Assembly: GCA_903913285.1 (NCBI GenBank) | Contig: CAIWKO010000038.1 | Span: 1-64,000, forward strand | DNA from: an uncultured Bacteroidales bacterium | Lineage (GTDB): Bacteria > Bacteroidota > Bacteroidia > Bacteroidales > CAIWKO01 | Length of the DNA: 64,000 bases | Direction of reading: 5' to 3' | The notes under the pieces: generated by a model | Told to the model about the DNA's origin: nothing | Databases searched by the model: none | The model's input: the letters and a program-made list of their open reading frames with translations, nothing else | Translations under genes and position numbers: made by a program | In this document: positions 8,990 to 18,227 of the stretch, one piece after another | How positions within the stretch are numbered: the stretch's first letter is position 1 | How the letters are laid out: each line of letters begins with the position of its first letter

Positions 8990-11383
8990 TCACTTCTTTT
9001 TATCAATTATTTCGAAGTTTATGCTTAAGGTTTGCCCTTTTTGATCGACTAAAGTAAGCTTGTGCATTCCGGCATTCGGCGCGAGTCCCATTTGATGAAA
9101 ATCCTGGGTGATTCCAAGAAAAACATTATCCAAATACCAATAGATCTTTGTTTCGGGAATATTGTCTGCAGCCTTAAAAACCAGTTTTTCGCGAACCCCG
9201 TTCAAATCAACAGGTATATATATACGGCTGTTATCTTTCGGATAGATCATATCAATGCTGTTTGTCGAATTTTCGGCAGGCATACAATCTTTGCGATAGG
9301 GTGGTAACAATTTATAGAACGGATTTTTCATTTTATAGAAATATTCCATCACAGGAGGCAAAACGAACCATTTTTGACAGATCATATTCGAAACCGATTC
9401 GCAATTGCTATTCACACGCCAAGTTCCGCTGGCATCGAGCAGCACATACTGATGATAAGGGCAACCTAGGGTTTTTGCTCCGTTTTTTTGCACCCAGACT
9501 GTGTCCACTGTCTCACAGATGTTAGTGGCTTTGTATCCACTGTTGTGGCAAACCGGAAGTCGGATCATATCGTCATAAGGCGCATCGAACCAATCCTGAG
9601 GTTTTAATGCTTTAAATATTTCGAGCATAATAGGCGCAGCATAGGTGAGACCGGTCACTCCTGGGCGACCCTCACCGTCGGAATTTCCAACCCAAACAGC
9701 AACCACATACTTTGGGTTTGTTCCGATGGCCCATGCATCGCGGCTTCCGAAACTGGTTCCGGTTTTCCAGGCAATTTTAGCGGAAGAGGTGAATTGTTGC
9801 CATTCGGCATCTTCATCGGGTCGCGAAACCTCATTCATAGCTTCAAATGTAAACCAGATAGAAGAAGCGCTAAGATAGGATGACTTATCTGTGCCCGTAG
9901 TTTTCCTAACATTTTCTTTAAACAGATAGTTAGCAGGGTGAAAATCATCTTTCGAATAACGCGAATTGAAAGTTTGATAATGATTCAAAGTGCGCGCCAT
10001 GCTGGCATAAGCTCCTGCAAGATCCCACAAATTTGCTTCGGCTCCTCCCAAAATAATTGACAAACCATAATGCGAAGGAGGTTTGTTCAGTGTCGTTAAT
10101 CCCACTTTTTTCAAAACATAGTTAAAACGATTAATGTTATAGGCCTGCAACATTTTAACAGCCGGAACATTCAGCGATCGCGACAAGGCACGTTTAGCCG
10201 GAACCGCTCCATCGTAAGTCAAACTAAAATTTTCGGGTATAAAACTGCCAAGTTGGATCGGAATATCAGGGACCAATGTGTTTGGAAGAATTTGTCCGTC
10301 ATTGAGCATGGCTGCATATAAAAAAGGTTTTAGAATGCTCCCCGTACTTCGTGCCGAAGTAATGATATCCATATCGCATCCGTATTCAGGATGCCCTGTT
10401 TCTTCTGTGTTTCCTATATATGCCAGCACATTTCCCGTTTCAACATCTAAAACCAAAGCTGCAGCATTATTAACTTTGTTGGCTTTTTGTTTTTCGTGAT
10501 AGCGGTCGATGATGGATTTCGCAATTTCCTGCAACGAAACTTCCAGAGTGGTTTTTATCAGCTTACCTTTGTTTCCTTCTCTAATGGCCCTGTCGAGCAA
10601 ATGAGTCGAGAGTTGTGGCAAAGGATATGGCTTTCCGGGCAGAGGTTCGTTTTGAGCAAGCCATAACTGATCGTCGCCAATAAATTTACATTTGTGAAGC
10701 AGCCTTAAAACCCGGTCTCGTTTATCTTTGAGTTTTTGTTGGTTCTTTCCCGGAAAAATCAAAGCAGGACTATTGGGCAAAACTGCCAGAGTTGCAGCTT
10801 CTGCCCATGAAAGTTTTTCGGCGCCTTTACCGAAATAGCGCCACGAAGCAGCATCGAGCCCGACAACATTGCTTCCAAAAGGAGCGTTTGCTGCATACAA
10901 CGCTAGAATTTCTTTTTTACTGTGAGTAAGTTCGAGTCTGATAGCAAGGTAAGTTTCGATCATTTTTTCGATTACAGTCCGCGATCTTCCTTTTCGGGAC
11001 ATACGTATCACCTGCATTGTGATGGTACTTCCGCCGCTAATAATCTTATTTGCTTTAATATCCCGATAAACTGCTTTGATCATCGAAATAGAATTAACTC
11101 CATTGTGCAGATAAAAATATTTATCCTCGAACAAAATCAGTGACTTTTCGAATTTATAAGGAACTTCGCTGTTTGGCGGAAACCTCCATTGTCCGTCATC
11201 GGCAATTCGTGCACCCATAAGATTTCCGTCGCGATCTTCTATCACCGATGAGGTCGGGTCGTGAAACAGTGGAGTAGGAAGAGAAAACAAAAACAGAATA
11301 AAAAAAAGGAATAATATAAGTAACCACCAATTTTTTTTGACGAATATTGCCGTTTGATATCGGGATGGAAAAAAATAATTCAT
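8990..11383 (-). CDS. pbpC: Penicillin-binding protein 1C
   Basis: Bifunctional peptidoglycan glycosyltransferase/transpeptidase anchored in the inner membrane. The start at 11383 (MNYFFPSRYQ, 797 residues) is preferred over an ATG 18 codons upstream. A membrane anchor (WWLLILFLFFILFLFSLP) is followed by the GT51 domain with EDKYFYLHNGVN and GGSTITMQ. The penicillin-binding domain has the active-site serine in SILK (within STGSILKPF) and the KTGT box. The last 90 residues (IYPKDNSRIYIPVDLNG) match the BiPBP_C domain specific to PBP1C. E. coli PbpC is often partnered by an alpha2-macroglobulin (yfhM); none is present here. Single gene between the inverted-repeat unit and the divergent T9SS protein. 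Confidence 0.95.
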   Translation of the reverse strand: MNYFFPSRYQTAIFVKKNWWLLILFLFFILFLFSLPTPLFHDPTSSVIEDRDGNLMGARIADDGQWRFPPNSEVPYKFEKSLILFEDKYFYLHNGVNSISMIKAVYRDIKANKIISGGSTITMQVIRMSRKGRSRTVIEKMIETYLAIRLELTHSKKEILALYAANAPFGSNVVGLDAASWRYFGKGAEKLSWAEAATLAVLPNSPALIFPGKNQQKLKDKRDRVLRLLHKCKFIGDDQLWLAQNEPLPGKPYPLPQLSTHLLDRAIREGNKGKLIKTTLEVSLQEIAKSIIDRYHEKQKANKVNNAAALVLDVETGNVLAYIGNTEETGHPEYGCDMDIITSARSTGSILKPFLYAAMLNDGQILPNTLVPDIPIQLGSFIPENFSLTYDGAVPAKRALSRSLNVPAVKMLQAYNINRFNYVLKKVGLTTLNKPPSHYGLSIILGGAEANLWDLAGAYASMARTLNHYQTFNSRYSKDDFHPANYLFKENVRKTTGTDKSSYLSASSIWFTFEAMNEVSRPDEDAEWQQFTSSAKIAWKTGTSFGSRDAWAIGTNPKYVVAVWVGNSDGEGRPGVTGLTYAAPIMLEIFKALKPQDWFDAPYDDMIRLPVCHNSGYKATNICETVDTVWVQKNGAKTLGCPYHQYVLLDASGTWRVNSNCESVSNMICQKWFVLPPVMEYFYKMKNPFYKLLPPYRKDCMPAENSTNSIDMIYPKDNSRIYIPVDLNGVREKLVFKAADNIPETKIYWYLDNVFLGITQDFHQMGLAPNAGMHKLTLVDQKGQTLSINFEIIDKKK

Positions 11384-11592
11384 AGAGGATACCAAGTTTT
11401 TTGCTGTAAAATTCGTTATAATATAAATTAAAAACAAAAGGATTTTTAATTAACTTTTTTTAAATAACTTACGTAAAAGGAAATAAAAATCTTCGTATTT
11501 TTGTTTATTGCTTTTAAAAAAAGAAATAGTTGCAAAAAATTAAATAATAAATTTATAGCCTATTTCGCTTATTTTTTATTTGAAATAATAAC

Positions 11593-14268
11593 ATGAAAAA
11601 ACATTTACACTTCTATTCATTAGTCATATCTGCCTTTTTTTTACTTTCTGCCATAAGCAATAAAAGTAATGCACAATTAACCGTCAGCACAGCAATGACA
11701 CCAGCACAATTGGTACAGAACGTATTGGTTGGTACCGGTGTTACGGTAAGCAATATAACCTATACCGGCTCGGCGAATTCTATTGGAGCTTTTACTACTG
11801 GCGCAACCCCAACAAATCTAGGTTTGACAAGCGGTATAATTATGTCTACTGGTTTTGTTAATGGCGCTAATGCAACCAGCATACCGCCAGCCATAGGGTG
11901 TGCTGCTACTAATTTTGAATCATCAATTTCAAGTTCAGCATCAGATCCGGATTTACAAGCATTAGTTTCATCAACCATTTCTGATGCTTGTGTTTTACAA
12001 TTCGATTTTTTACCATTATCTGATACAATAAAATTCAGATATGTATTTGCCTCAGAAGAATACCCTGAATTTGTTTGTTCAACATTCAATGATGTTTTTG
12101 GTTTTTTTGTAACCGGAGCTAATCCTGCCGGAGGTAATTATACTGCAAAAAATATTGCGCTTATTCCCGGAACGGCCTTACCGGTTGCAATTAACACTGT
12201 AAATACCGGAACGAATTCAGGAAGCGATCCAAGTTGTGTTTTGTTATACAGCATGTATTATGTTAACAATACCGGCGGCACTTCAATAGTGTTTGACGGA
12301 TTTACTACGGTGCTAACTGCTTGGTGTAAAGTAATTCCTTGTACACCCTATCATATAAAACTGGCAATTGGGGATGCAGGAGATGAAAGTTATGATTCAG
12401 GAGTATTTTTGGAAGCCAACAGCTTTTCGACAAGTGCCGTGACGATGCAAACACATTTTACATCACCATTAGCTTCTACAACAGATGCTATCGAAGGTTG
12501 TAATGATGCCATTATTACGTTCAGTCTCTCAGATCTGGCAACTTCACCCTATGTTATTAATTATACAATTGGGGGAACAGCCACAAATGGTGTCGACTAT
12601 ACCAACGTTCCCAATAGTGTTACTATACCAACAGGCCAGGATTCGGTTAATTTGATAATCCATCCCATTTTAGACGGTATTCCTGAAGGTGTGGAAACCG
12701 TTCAGTTGGTATTTCAAACAAGTATTTGCGGAGCTAGCGATACGCTTTCAATTAATATTTTGAATAACGACCCTTTTACCGTAACATCCAGTAATGATAC
12801 ATCAATTTGTGGAGGATCTGCAAATATTGCGGTTTATCCATCAGGAGGAATAAGTCCTTGTACTTATTTATGGAATAATGGTGCCGGAACAAATCCTACT
12901 GCCGTTGTTTCGCCACCCACCACCACCACCTATAATGTAACAGTAACTGATGTTTGCGGTTCAACGGCTTCCCAAAGTGTTGTAGTTTCTGTTGGTCAAA
13001 GCAATGCCGATGCCGGACCAAATGTGTCTATTTGCGCAGGCCAAACTACAACACTAAATGCTGGCGGTGGCGCTGCCTATATTTGGAGTACAACGCAAAC
13101 AACCCCATCTATCCTCGTGGGGCCAATGACCACTACAACGTATTATGTTACAGCAACAGGCTTGTGTCCTTCTTCAGATTCTATTGTGGTTACCGTTAAT
13201 CCATTACCTATAATTACGGCGACAGCCAGTCCTTCATCAATAATAATGACCCAATCATCCACCATTTGTGCTACCGGAGGAAGCACATATTCCTGGACTT
13301 CGGTTCCTACAGATATAACTTTAGCAGGACAGACAACAAATACTTGTCCGGTTGTTACTCCGGGATTGACAACAATATACATGGTTACAGGAACGGATAC
13401 TAACGGCTGTGTTGGTTTTGATACTGCTCTCGTAACGGTTATTCCTGTATTGCCGATAGTTAATTTTTATGGTTATCCATTATCGGGGTGTGAACCTCTG
13501 ACTGTTCAATTTCAGGACAGTTCGATAAAAACACTCCCTAGTAGCACTTATTATTGGGAATTTGGCAATAATACATATTCTTACGATCAAAATCCTATCG
13601 CCTATTATGACCATGCCGGAACATATGATGTTACTGAGACCGTAACAAATCCGGGCGGATTTTCTTCACAATTAACGAAAACCAATTATGTTACAGTATA
13701 TCCTCTTCCTGTAGCTATTTTTTCATCTGTGCCAACTGTTGCTCAGGCCTATGATCCTAATTTTAGTTTTTACGATTATTCTCTGGGTTATCCTACACAT
13801 TGGTATTGGAATTTTGGCGACGGAACCTACGATACGGTTCAGAATCCATTTCACAGTTATTCCGACTCCAGTATATATTATAACTTCAATTTTATGCAGG
13901 ACACCGGCGCTTATCACGTAACATTAATAGTTACTACAACATACGGTTGTATTGATTCAATGTCGGAAACTGTTTGGGTTGCACCATCGTTTGGAATTTA
14001 TGTTCCCAACGCATTTACACCGAACGATGATCCTAGTAATCAGGAATTTTGTGCGTCCGGTTACGGGATTCTGGATGAAAATTATTCTATACATATTTAT
14101 AATCGAGTGGGGCAGTTAATTTACACTAATAATGTCTGGGGCGAATGCTGGGATGGGACAATTAGCGGGGTAGATGCCGCCGAGGGTGTTTATATTTATA
14201 TCATTAAATTTATGGACCTTGAGCATATTGTTCATCATGTTAGAGGTGTTGTTACTTTATACCGCTAA
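11593..14268 (+). CDS. Secreted multidomain protein with gliding-motility-type C-terminus
   Basis: An 891-residue exported protein, probably an adhesin or surface filament component. After a signal peptide (cleavage after SNAQ near residue 28) comes a choice-of-anchor-L type domain (about 30-280; the SGIIMSTG segment is characteristic). A Calx-beta-like segment follows (about 300-395, NGVDYTNVPNSVTIP), then Ig/SprB-like repeats rich in Thr (400-615) and two PKD-like domains (625-800; WEFGN, WNFGDGTYDTVQNPFHSY). The final 85 residues (VPNAFTPNDD, then VYIYIIKF and GVVTLYR) are the type B T9SS sorting domain seen in gliding-motility-associated proteins. Export through T9SS follows from that domain. 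A strong terminator lies directly downstream. Confidence 0.9.
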   Translation: MKKHLHFYSLVISAFFLLSAISNKSNAQLTVSTAMTPAQLVQNVLVGTGVTVSNITYTGSANSIGAFTTGATPTNLGLTSGIIMSTGFVNGANATSIPPAIGCAATNFESSISSSASDPDLQALVSSTISDACVLQFDFLPLSDTIKFRYVFASEEYPEFVCSTFNDVFGFFVTGANPAGGNYTAKNIALIPGTALPVAINTVNTGTNSGSDPSCVLLYSMYYVNNTGGTSIVFDGFTTVLTAWCKVIPCTPYHIKLAIGDAGDESYDSGVFLEANSFSTSAVTMQTHFTSPLASTTDAIEGCNDAIITFSLSDLATSPYVINYTIGGTATNGVDYTNVPNSVTIPTGQDSVNLIIHPILDGIPEGVETVQLVFQTSICGASDTLSINILNNDPFTVTSSNDTSICGGSANIAVYPSGGISPCTYLWNNGAGTNPTAVVSPPTTTTYNVTVTDVCGSTASQSVVVSVGQSNADAGPNVSICAGQTTTLNAGGGAAYIWSTTQTTPSILVGPMTTTTYYVTATGLCPSSDSIVVTVNPLPIITATASPSSIIMTQSSTICATGGSTYSWTSVPTDITLAGQTTNTCPVVTPGLTTIYMVTGTDTNGCVGFDTALVTVIPVLPIVNFYGYPLSGCEPLTVQFQDSSIKTLPSSTYYWEFGNNTYSYDQNPIAYYDHAGTYDVTETVTNPGGFSSQLTKTNYVTVYPLPVAIFSSVPTVAQAYDPNFSFYDYSLGYPTHWYWNFGDGTYDTVQNPFHSYSDSSIYYNFNFMQDTGAYHVTLIVTTTYGCIDSMSETVWVAPSFGIYVPNAFTPNDDPSNQEFCASGYGILDENYSIHIYNRVGQLIYTNNVWGECWDGTISGVDAAEGVYIYIIKFMDLEHIVHHVRGVVTLYR

Positions 14269-14285
14269 GAATGTATTTTAATAAT

Positions 14286-14314
14286 AAAAAGGAAGCCACC
14301 GGCTTCCTTTTTTT
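14286..14314 (+). terminator. Rho-independent terminator after the large T9SS protein
   Basis: GGAAGCC-ACC-GGCTTCC hairpin flanked by AAAAA and a run of T. The A/T flanks extend the stem and make it potentially bidirectional. It separates the T9SS gene from gapA. Confidence 0.9.
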
Positions 14315-14316
14315 AT

Positions 14317-14324
14317 AATTTTGC
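14317..14324 (+). promoter_or_regulatory. Candidate -7 box of gapA
   Basis: TAATTTTG, 49 bases before the gapA start and directly after the terminator. It matches TAnnTTTG; no clear -33 box, because the terminator T-run occupies that place. Confidence 0.4.
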
Positions 14325-14373
14325 ACTCGATAAAAATTAATCTAAATTATTAAGCCAATTAAAAACTATTAGT

Positions 14374-15384
14374 ATGTCGAAGATAAAAATTGCAATTAAC
14401 GGATTTGGCCGTATTGGCCGCTTAACTTTCAGAGCACTATTAAAAAAGGACGATATAGAAGTTGTTGCTTTAAACGACCTGACCGATGCCAAAACTCTTG
14501 CCCATCTGTTTAAATATGATTCTGTTCACGGGCAGTATCAGGGCGAAGTAAGTTATGAAAATGATGTTCTTATTGTCGACGGAAAACGATATAAGGTTTA
14601 TGCAGAAAAAGACCCGGCATTGCTACCATGGAAAGATTTGGGAGTTATTGTTGTTGTTGAATGTACTGGCATATTCCGCACACGCGAAAAACTCGAAAAA
14701 CATATTACTGCAGGAGCACAAAAAGTTATTTTATCTGTTCCTTCCAATACGGCAGAAGATGTAGACAGAACTATTGTTCTTGGCGTAAACGATAACGAAT
14801 TGAAATCAACAGACCGTTTTATTTCGAATGCTTCGTGCACTACAAATTGTCTGGCACCCATTGCCAAGGTTTTGAATGATAGTTTTGGCATACAACACGG
14901 ATTGATCAATACTATCCATTCCTACACCAACGACCAGATTATACTCGATGCTCCCCACAAAGACCTGCGCAGGGCACGTGCAGCTGCCATGTCGATAATA
15001 CCGACTAGTACAGGTGCTGCCAAAGCAATAGGCTTAGTTGTTCCGGAACTTGATGGCAAACTCGATGGTTTGTCGATGAGAGTGCCGACACCCGATGGCT
15101 CTGTGGTGGACCTGACCTGTGTGCTTAATGTTCCCGTTACGAAAGATGAGGTTAATGCCGCCATGAAAAATGCTGCCGAAGGCCCGATGAAGGGAATACT
15201 TGAATATTGTACCGATCCAATCGTTAGTGTGGATGTAATTGGCAATAAACACTCTTCAATACTGGATTCGAAGCTTACACAAATCATCAGCGGCAACTTC
15301 GTAAAAGTGATAGCATGGTATGATAACGAAGGGGGTTACTCGGAACGCTTAGCCGAGATAACAGTAAAAGCTGCTTTATTATAA
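14374..15384 (+). CDS. gapA: Glyceraldehyde-3-phosphate dehydrogenase, type I
   Basis: Glycolytic/gluconeogenic enzyme converting glyceraldehyde 3-phosphate to 1,3-bisphosphoglycerate. The 336 residues include the Rossmann motif NGFGRIGRLTFRAL (10-23), the catalytic C155 in SNASCTTNCLAP and the partner histidine in TIHSYTNDQ. The nucleotide pocket reads LNDLTD, with Asp after the second strand, which favours NAD over NADP. The C-terminal AWYDNEGGYSERL is intact. It is a monocistronic gene between a terminator and convergent comM, whose end lies 5 bases away. Confidence 0.97.
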   Translation: MSKIKIAINGFGRIGRLTFRALLKKDDIEVVALNDLTDAKTLAHLFKYDSVHGQYQGEVSYENDVLIVDGKRYKVYAEKDPALLPWKDLGVIVVVECTGIFRTREKLEKHITAGAQKVILSVPSNTAEDVDRTIVLGVNDNELKSTDRFISNASCTTNCLAPIAKVLNDSFGIQHGLINTIHSYTNDQIILDAPHKDLRRARAAAMSIIPTSTGAAKAIGLVVPELDGKLDGLSMRVPTPDGSVVDLTCVLNVPVTKDEVNAAMKNAAEGPMKGILEYCTDPIVSVDVIGNKHSSILDSKLTQIISGNFVKVIAWYDNEGGYSERLAEITVKAALL

Positions 15385-15389
15385 AAAGA

Positions 15390-16928
15390 TTATCCTGCCC
15401 AGTTTTCGCGGTCTAAACTTCTGTATTGAATTGCTTCGGCCAGATGATGGTTTTGGATGTCTGTTGAACTATCCAGATCGGCAATGGTTCTTGCAACTTT
15501 AAGAATACGGTCGTAGGCCCTGGCCGACAAACTGAGTTTTTCCATGGCATTCTTCAGAAGGCTAAGCCCCGATTCGCTGATCTTACAATAGGTTTGAAGC
15601 AATTTCGTATTCATTTGGGCATTACAATAGATGCCCTGAACTTCGCCAAAACGTTCTTCCTGTATTAAACGTGCAGCAACAACGCGTTCACGCACTTTTT
15701 CACTTTTTTCGGACGATTGAGCCTTACTTAATTCCCGAAACGGAACGGGAGTTACTTCTACATGAATATCTATTCGGTCGAGCAGCGGGCCCGAAACTTT
15801 GTTTAAGTATTTTTGAACAACCCCCGGCCCGCATACACATTCTTTTTCGGGATGATTATAATATCCGCACGGACATGGATTCATGGCTGCCACCAGCATA
15901 AAACTTGCAGGATATTCAACCGTGAATTTTGCCCTCGAGATAGTAACCACCCTATCTTCTACCGGTTGCCGGAGCACTTCGAGAACGGTGCGTTTAAACT
16001 CGGGCAATTCGTCCAGAAACAAAACCCCGTTGTGTGCTAAAGAAATTTCGCCCGGCTGCGGAAAACTACCACCTCCGACCAATGCAACGTCGCTGATGGT
16101 ATGATGCGGCGAACGAAACGGGCGGACGGATATCAGCGAAGAATTCTTTGCCAGTTTGCCCGAAACGGAATGTATCTTTGTTGTTTCGAGGGCTTCGTGC
16201 AGATTGAGCGGAGGCAGTATAGACGGCAGCCGTTTGGCAAGCATGGTCTTTCCGGCGCCCGGCGGGCCGATAAATATAACATTATGGCCTCCTGCAGCTG
16301 CAATTTCCAAGGCACGCTTGATATTTTCCTGGCCTTTTACATCCGAAAAATCAAATTCGTATTCGTTCAGGCGGGAGAAAAACTCACCACGTGTGTTCAC
16401 AACAATGGGCTCGATATGAATATCGCCATTTAAAAAGTCAACAACTTGTTTTAAAGAGGAAACGCCAATTACTTCCAGATTGTTAACAATGCCCGCTTCG
16501 GCAGCATTTTGTTCGGGCAGAATGAAACCCTTGAACCCCTGATTGCGTGCTTCGATAGCAATGGGCAAAGCCCCTTTTATGGGCTGCAGAGAACCGTCGA
16601 GAGAAAGCTCTCCCATAATAATATATTTGCCCAGCTCATCGGGTTTTAGTTGATCGGAAGCAGCCAGTATGCCCAACGCAATGGGCAGGTCGTAGGCCGA
16701 ACCTTCTTTCCGGATATCGGCAGGGGCCATGTTGACCACGATCCTTCGCCCGGGATAATTAAAACCGTTATTTTTAAACGATGCAACGATACGCTGCTGG
16801 CTTTCTTTCACGGCACTATCGGGCAGGCCTACCAAAAAAAAGTTGATGCCTGTATCGATGTTCACCTCTATGGTTATGGTGATGGCATCGATCCCAAATA
16901 TGGCTGCGCCATAGGTTTTTATTAGCAT
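15390..16928 (-). CDS. comM: YifB/ComM-family AAA+ ATPase (Mg-chelatase-like)
   Basis: A 512-residue hexameric AAA+ protein. In naturally competent bacteria ComM drives branch migration during transformation; the family is widely conserved outside them too. The N-terminal ChlI-like domain ([18 protein letters not shown], 30-47) precedes the ATPase core, with Walker A GPPGAGKT at 221-228 and Walker [13 protein letters not shown] four-cysteine segment ([20 protein letters not shown]) is typical of this subfamily. The C-terminal Mg_chelatase_C domain ([18 protein letters not shown]) is complete. Subunits of true magnesium chelatase are absent, so that function is unlikely. It converges on gapA and is transcribed alone. 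Confidence 0.94.
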   Translation of the reverse strand: MLIKTYGAAIFGIDAITITIEVNIDTGINFFLVGLPDSAVKESQQRIVASFKNNGFNYPGRRIVVNMAPADIRKEGSAYDLPIALGILAASDQLKPDELGKYIIMGELSLDGSLQPIKGALPIAIEARNQGFKGFILPEQNAAEAGIVNNLEVIGVSSLKQVVDFLNGDIHIEPIVVNTRGEFFSRLNEYEFDFSDVKGQENIKRALEIAAAGGHNVIFIGPPGAGKTMLAKRLPSILPPLNLHEALETTKIHSVSGKLAKNSSLISVRPFRSPHHTISDVALVGGGSFPQPGEISLAHNGVLFLDELPEFKRTVLEVLRQPVEDRVVTISRAKFTVEYPASFMLVAAMNPCPCGYYNHPEKECVCGPGVVQKYLNKVSGPLLDRIDIHVEVTPVPFRELSKAQSSEKSEKVRERVVAARLIQEERFGEVQGIYCNAQMNTKLLQTYCKISESGLSLLKNAMEKLSLSARAYDRILKVARTIADLDSSTDIQNHHLAEAIQYRSLDRENWAG

Positions 16929-16956
16929 GGGTTTCTGTTTAGAATAAAAACGATAA

Positions 16957-16984
16957 CAAATATATTTTATTTAATTCAAACAAA
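16957..16984 (-). promoter_or_regulatory. Candidate promoter of comM
   Basis: On the minus strand TTTG (16981-16984), 16 bases, then TATATTTG (16957-16964), 28 bases before the comM start. The spacer is shorter than the usual 19. Confidence 0.4.
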
Positions 16985-17129
16985 ACGAAGAAATTTCAAA
17001 AATCATAAATATTGTTAAAACCCTGGTCTTGTGTAAAAGTAATATATTCGTTATTAGCAAATTGAAAAAGAGAAAACATATTGTTCTAAACTAAACGGTT
17101 TAGTAAGGCAATTAGTCTTTTTTTTTACG

Positions 17130-17137
17130 TAATTTTG
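17130..17137 (+). promoter_or_regulatory. Candidate -7 box upstream of the T9SS cargo gene
   Basis: TAATTTTG, 42 bases before the start at 17180. No -33 element is visible. The rest of the 16929-17179 gap is AT-rich with no other feature I can support. Confidence 0.38.
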
Positions 17138-17179
17138 CCGCCAAAATCAACAAACTAATTTATTATTAAATATAAAACA

Positions 17180-18172
17180 ATGAAAAAATTTACGCTTTCA
17201 ATTATGTGTGTGTGTGTTCTTGCTGCCGGTGCGGCAAAAGCCCAGCAAGTTAATAATTCGGGATTTGAGAACTGGGAAAATCTCGGCGCGGTAACCGAAG
17301 AACCAAACGATTGGAATTCGTTTAAAACTGCTTCCGGAGCATTAACATTATTTGCCCAACAACAAATTAAACATTCAACACAAACAAGACCCGGTTCGAG
17401 CGGAACAAAAAGTTGTCTTATTTGGTCGAGGTCAATAACTGTTGGTATTGTTGTTGTTGCTAATGGTAATGTTACTACAGGACAAATCAACATGGGTAGT
17501 TCAACCGCTACAAATGATTCCAACTATAATATTACACGTACCGCACAACCGGCTTTTAGCGAAACACTTAGCGACACACCGGATTCTCTTGTTGTTTGGG
17601 TAATGTTTAAACCATTTACTGTGGGGGGTACTGATTCTGCACGTATTCATGCAACAATTCACGATACTTACGATTGTAAAGATCCTATAAATACAGCATC
17701 TTTACCCCATGTGATGGGAGAGGCTACTTTAAATTTTGCAACGACTAATAATACTTGGATACGCAAGAGTATTCCTTTTATTTATAACGGGCTTGCTACT
17801 TCGCCCGATTTTATTTTAATTTCTATGGCAACCAACAAAACTCCTGGTGGAGGTGCTGGTGGAGACAGTTTGTTAATAGATGATTTGACTCTGATCTATA
17901 ATGATGCTAGTATTAATAATTTTGTTTCTTCAAAGAACATTAATGTTTATACAGACGCAAACGAGCTGGTGGTTAGCTTATCATACGACAAACAAGTACG
18001 GTCTGATATCACTGTTTATAATGTTCTTGGTCAGCAGGTATACAACGCTCAGGTGAACACTGCTTCAACCACAAAACATATTGCTACCAGCAGTTTCCAG
18101 AAAGGAATTTATATTGTTGAAATTAAAAACGAAAACGGTGACAGGTTCACCCGAAAAGTAGCCATCAAATAA
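17180..18172 (+). CDS. T9SS type A cargo protein with PCMD-like domain
   Basis: A 330-residue exported protein. The signal peptide ends after AAKAQ (about residue 22). Residues 25-255 have the layout of the PCMD (putative carbohydrate metabolism) domain: an opening SGFENWEN, internal SLVVWVMFKP and a closing GGDSLLIDDLTLIYN, suggesting a jelly-roll ligand-binding fold. Residues 262-330 form a type A T9SS sorting domain (DITVYNVLGQQVYN, GIYIVEIKN, FTRKVAIK), so the protein should be exported across the outer membrane and attached there. It stands 55 bases before a TonB-dependent receptor and a lipoprotein with a related-looking domain, suggesting a joint role in ligand capture. The PCMD label is a fold-level guess. 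Confidence 0.8.
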   Translation: MKKFTLSIMCVCVLAAGAAKAQQVNNSGFENWENLGAVTEEPNDWNSFKTASGALTLFAQQQIKHSTQTRPGSSGTKSCLIWSRSITVGIVVVANGNVTTGQINMGSSTATNDSNYNITRTAQPAFSETLSDTPDSLVVWVMFKPFTVGGTDSARIHATIHDTYDCKDPINTASLPHVMGEATLNFATTNNTWIRKSIPFIYNGLATSPDFILISMATNKTPGGGAGGDSLLIDDLTLIYNDASINNFVSSKNINVYTDANELVVSLSYDKQVRSDITVYNVLGQQVYNAQVNTASTTKHIATSSFQKGIYIVEIKNENGDRFTRKVAIK

Positions 18173-18182
18173 ATTATTTTGC

Positions 18183-18190
18183 TAACTTTG
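18183..18190 (+). promoter_or_regulatory. Candidate -7 box of the TonB-dependent receptor gene
   Basis: TAACTTTG, 37 bases before the ATG at 18228. Exact TAnnTTTG match without a -33 box. The receptor may therefore have its own promoter in addition to read-through from 17180. Confidence 0.4.
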
Positions 18191-18227
18191 GCGTTCGTTT
18201 TTGTTCGTATAATTTAATAATCCAACA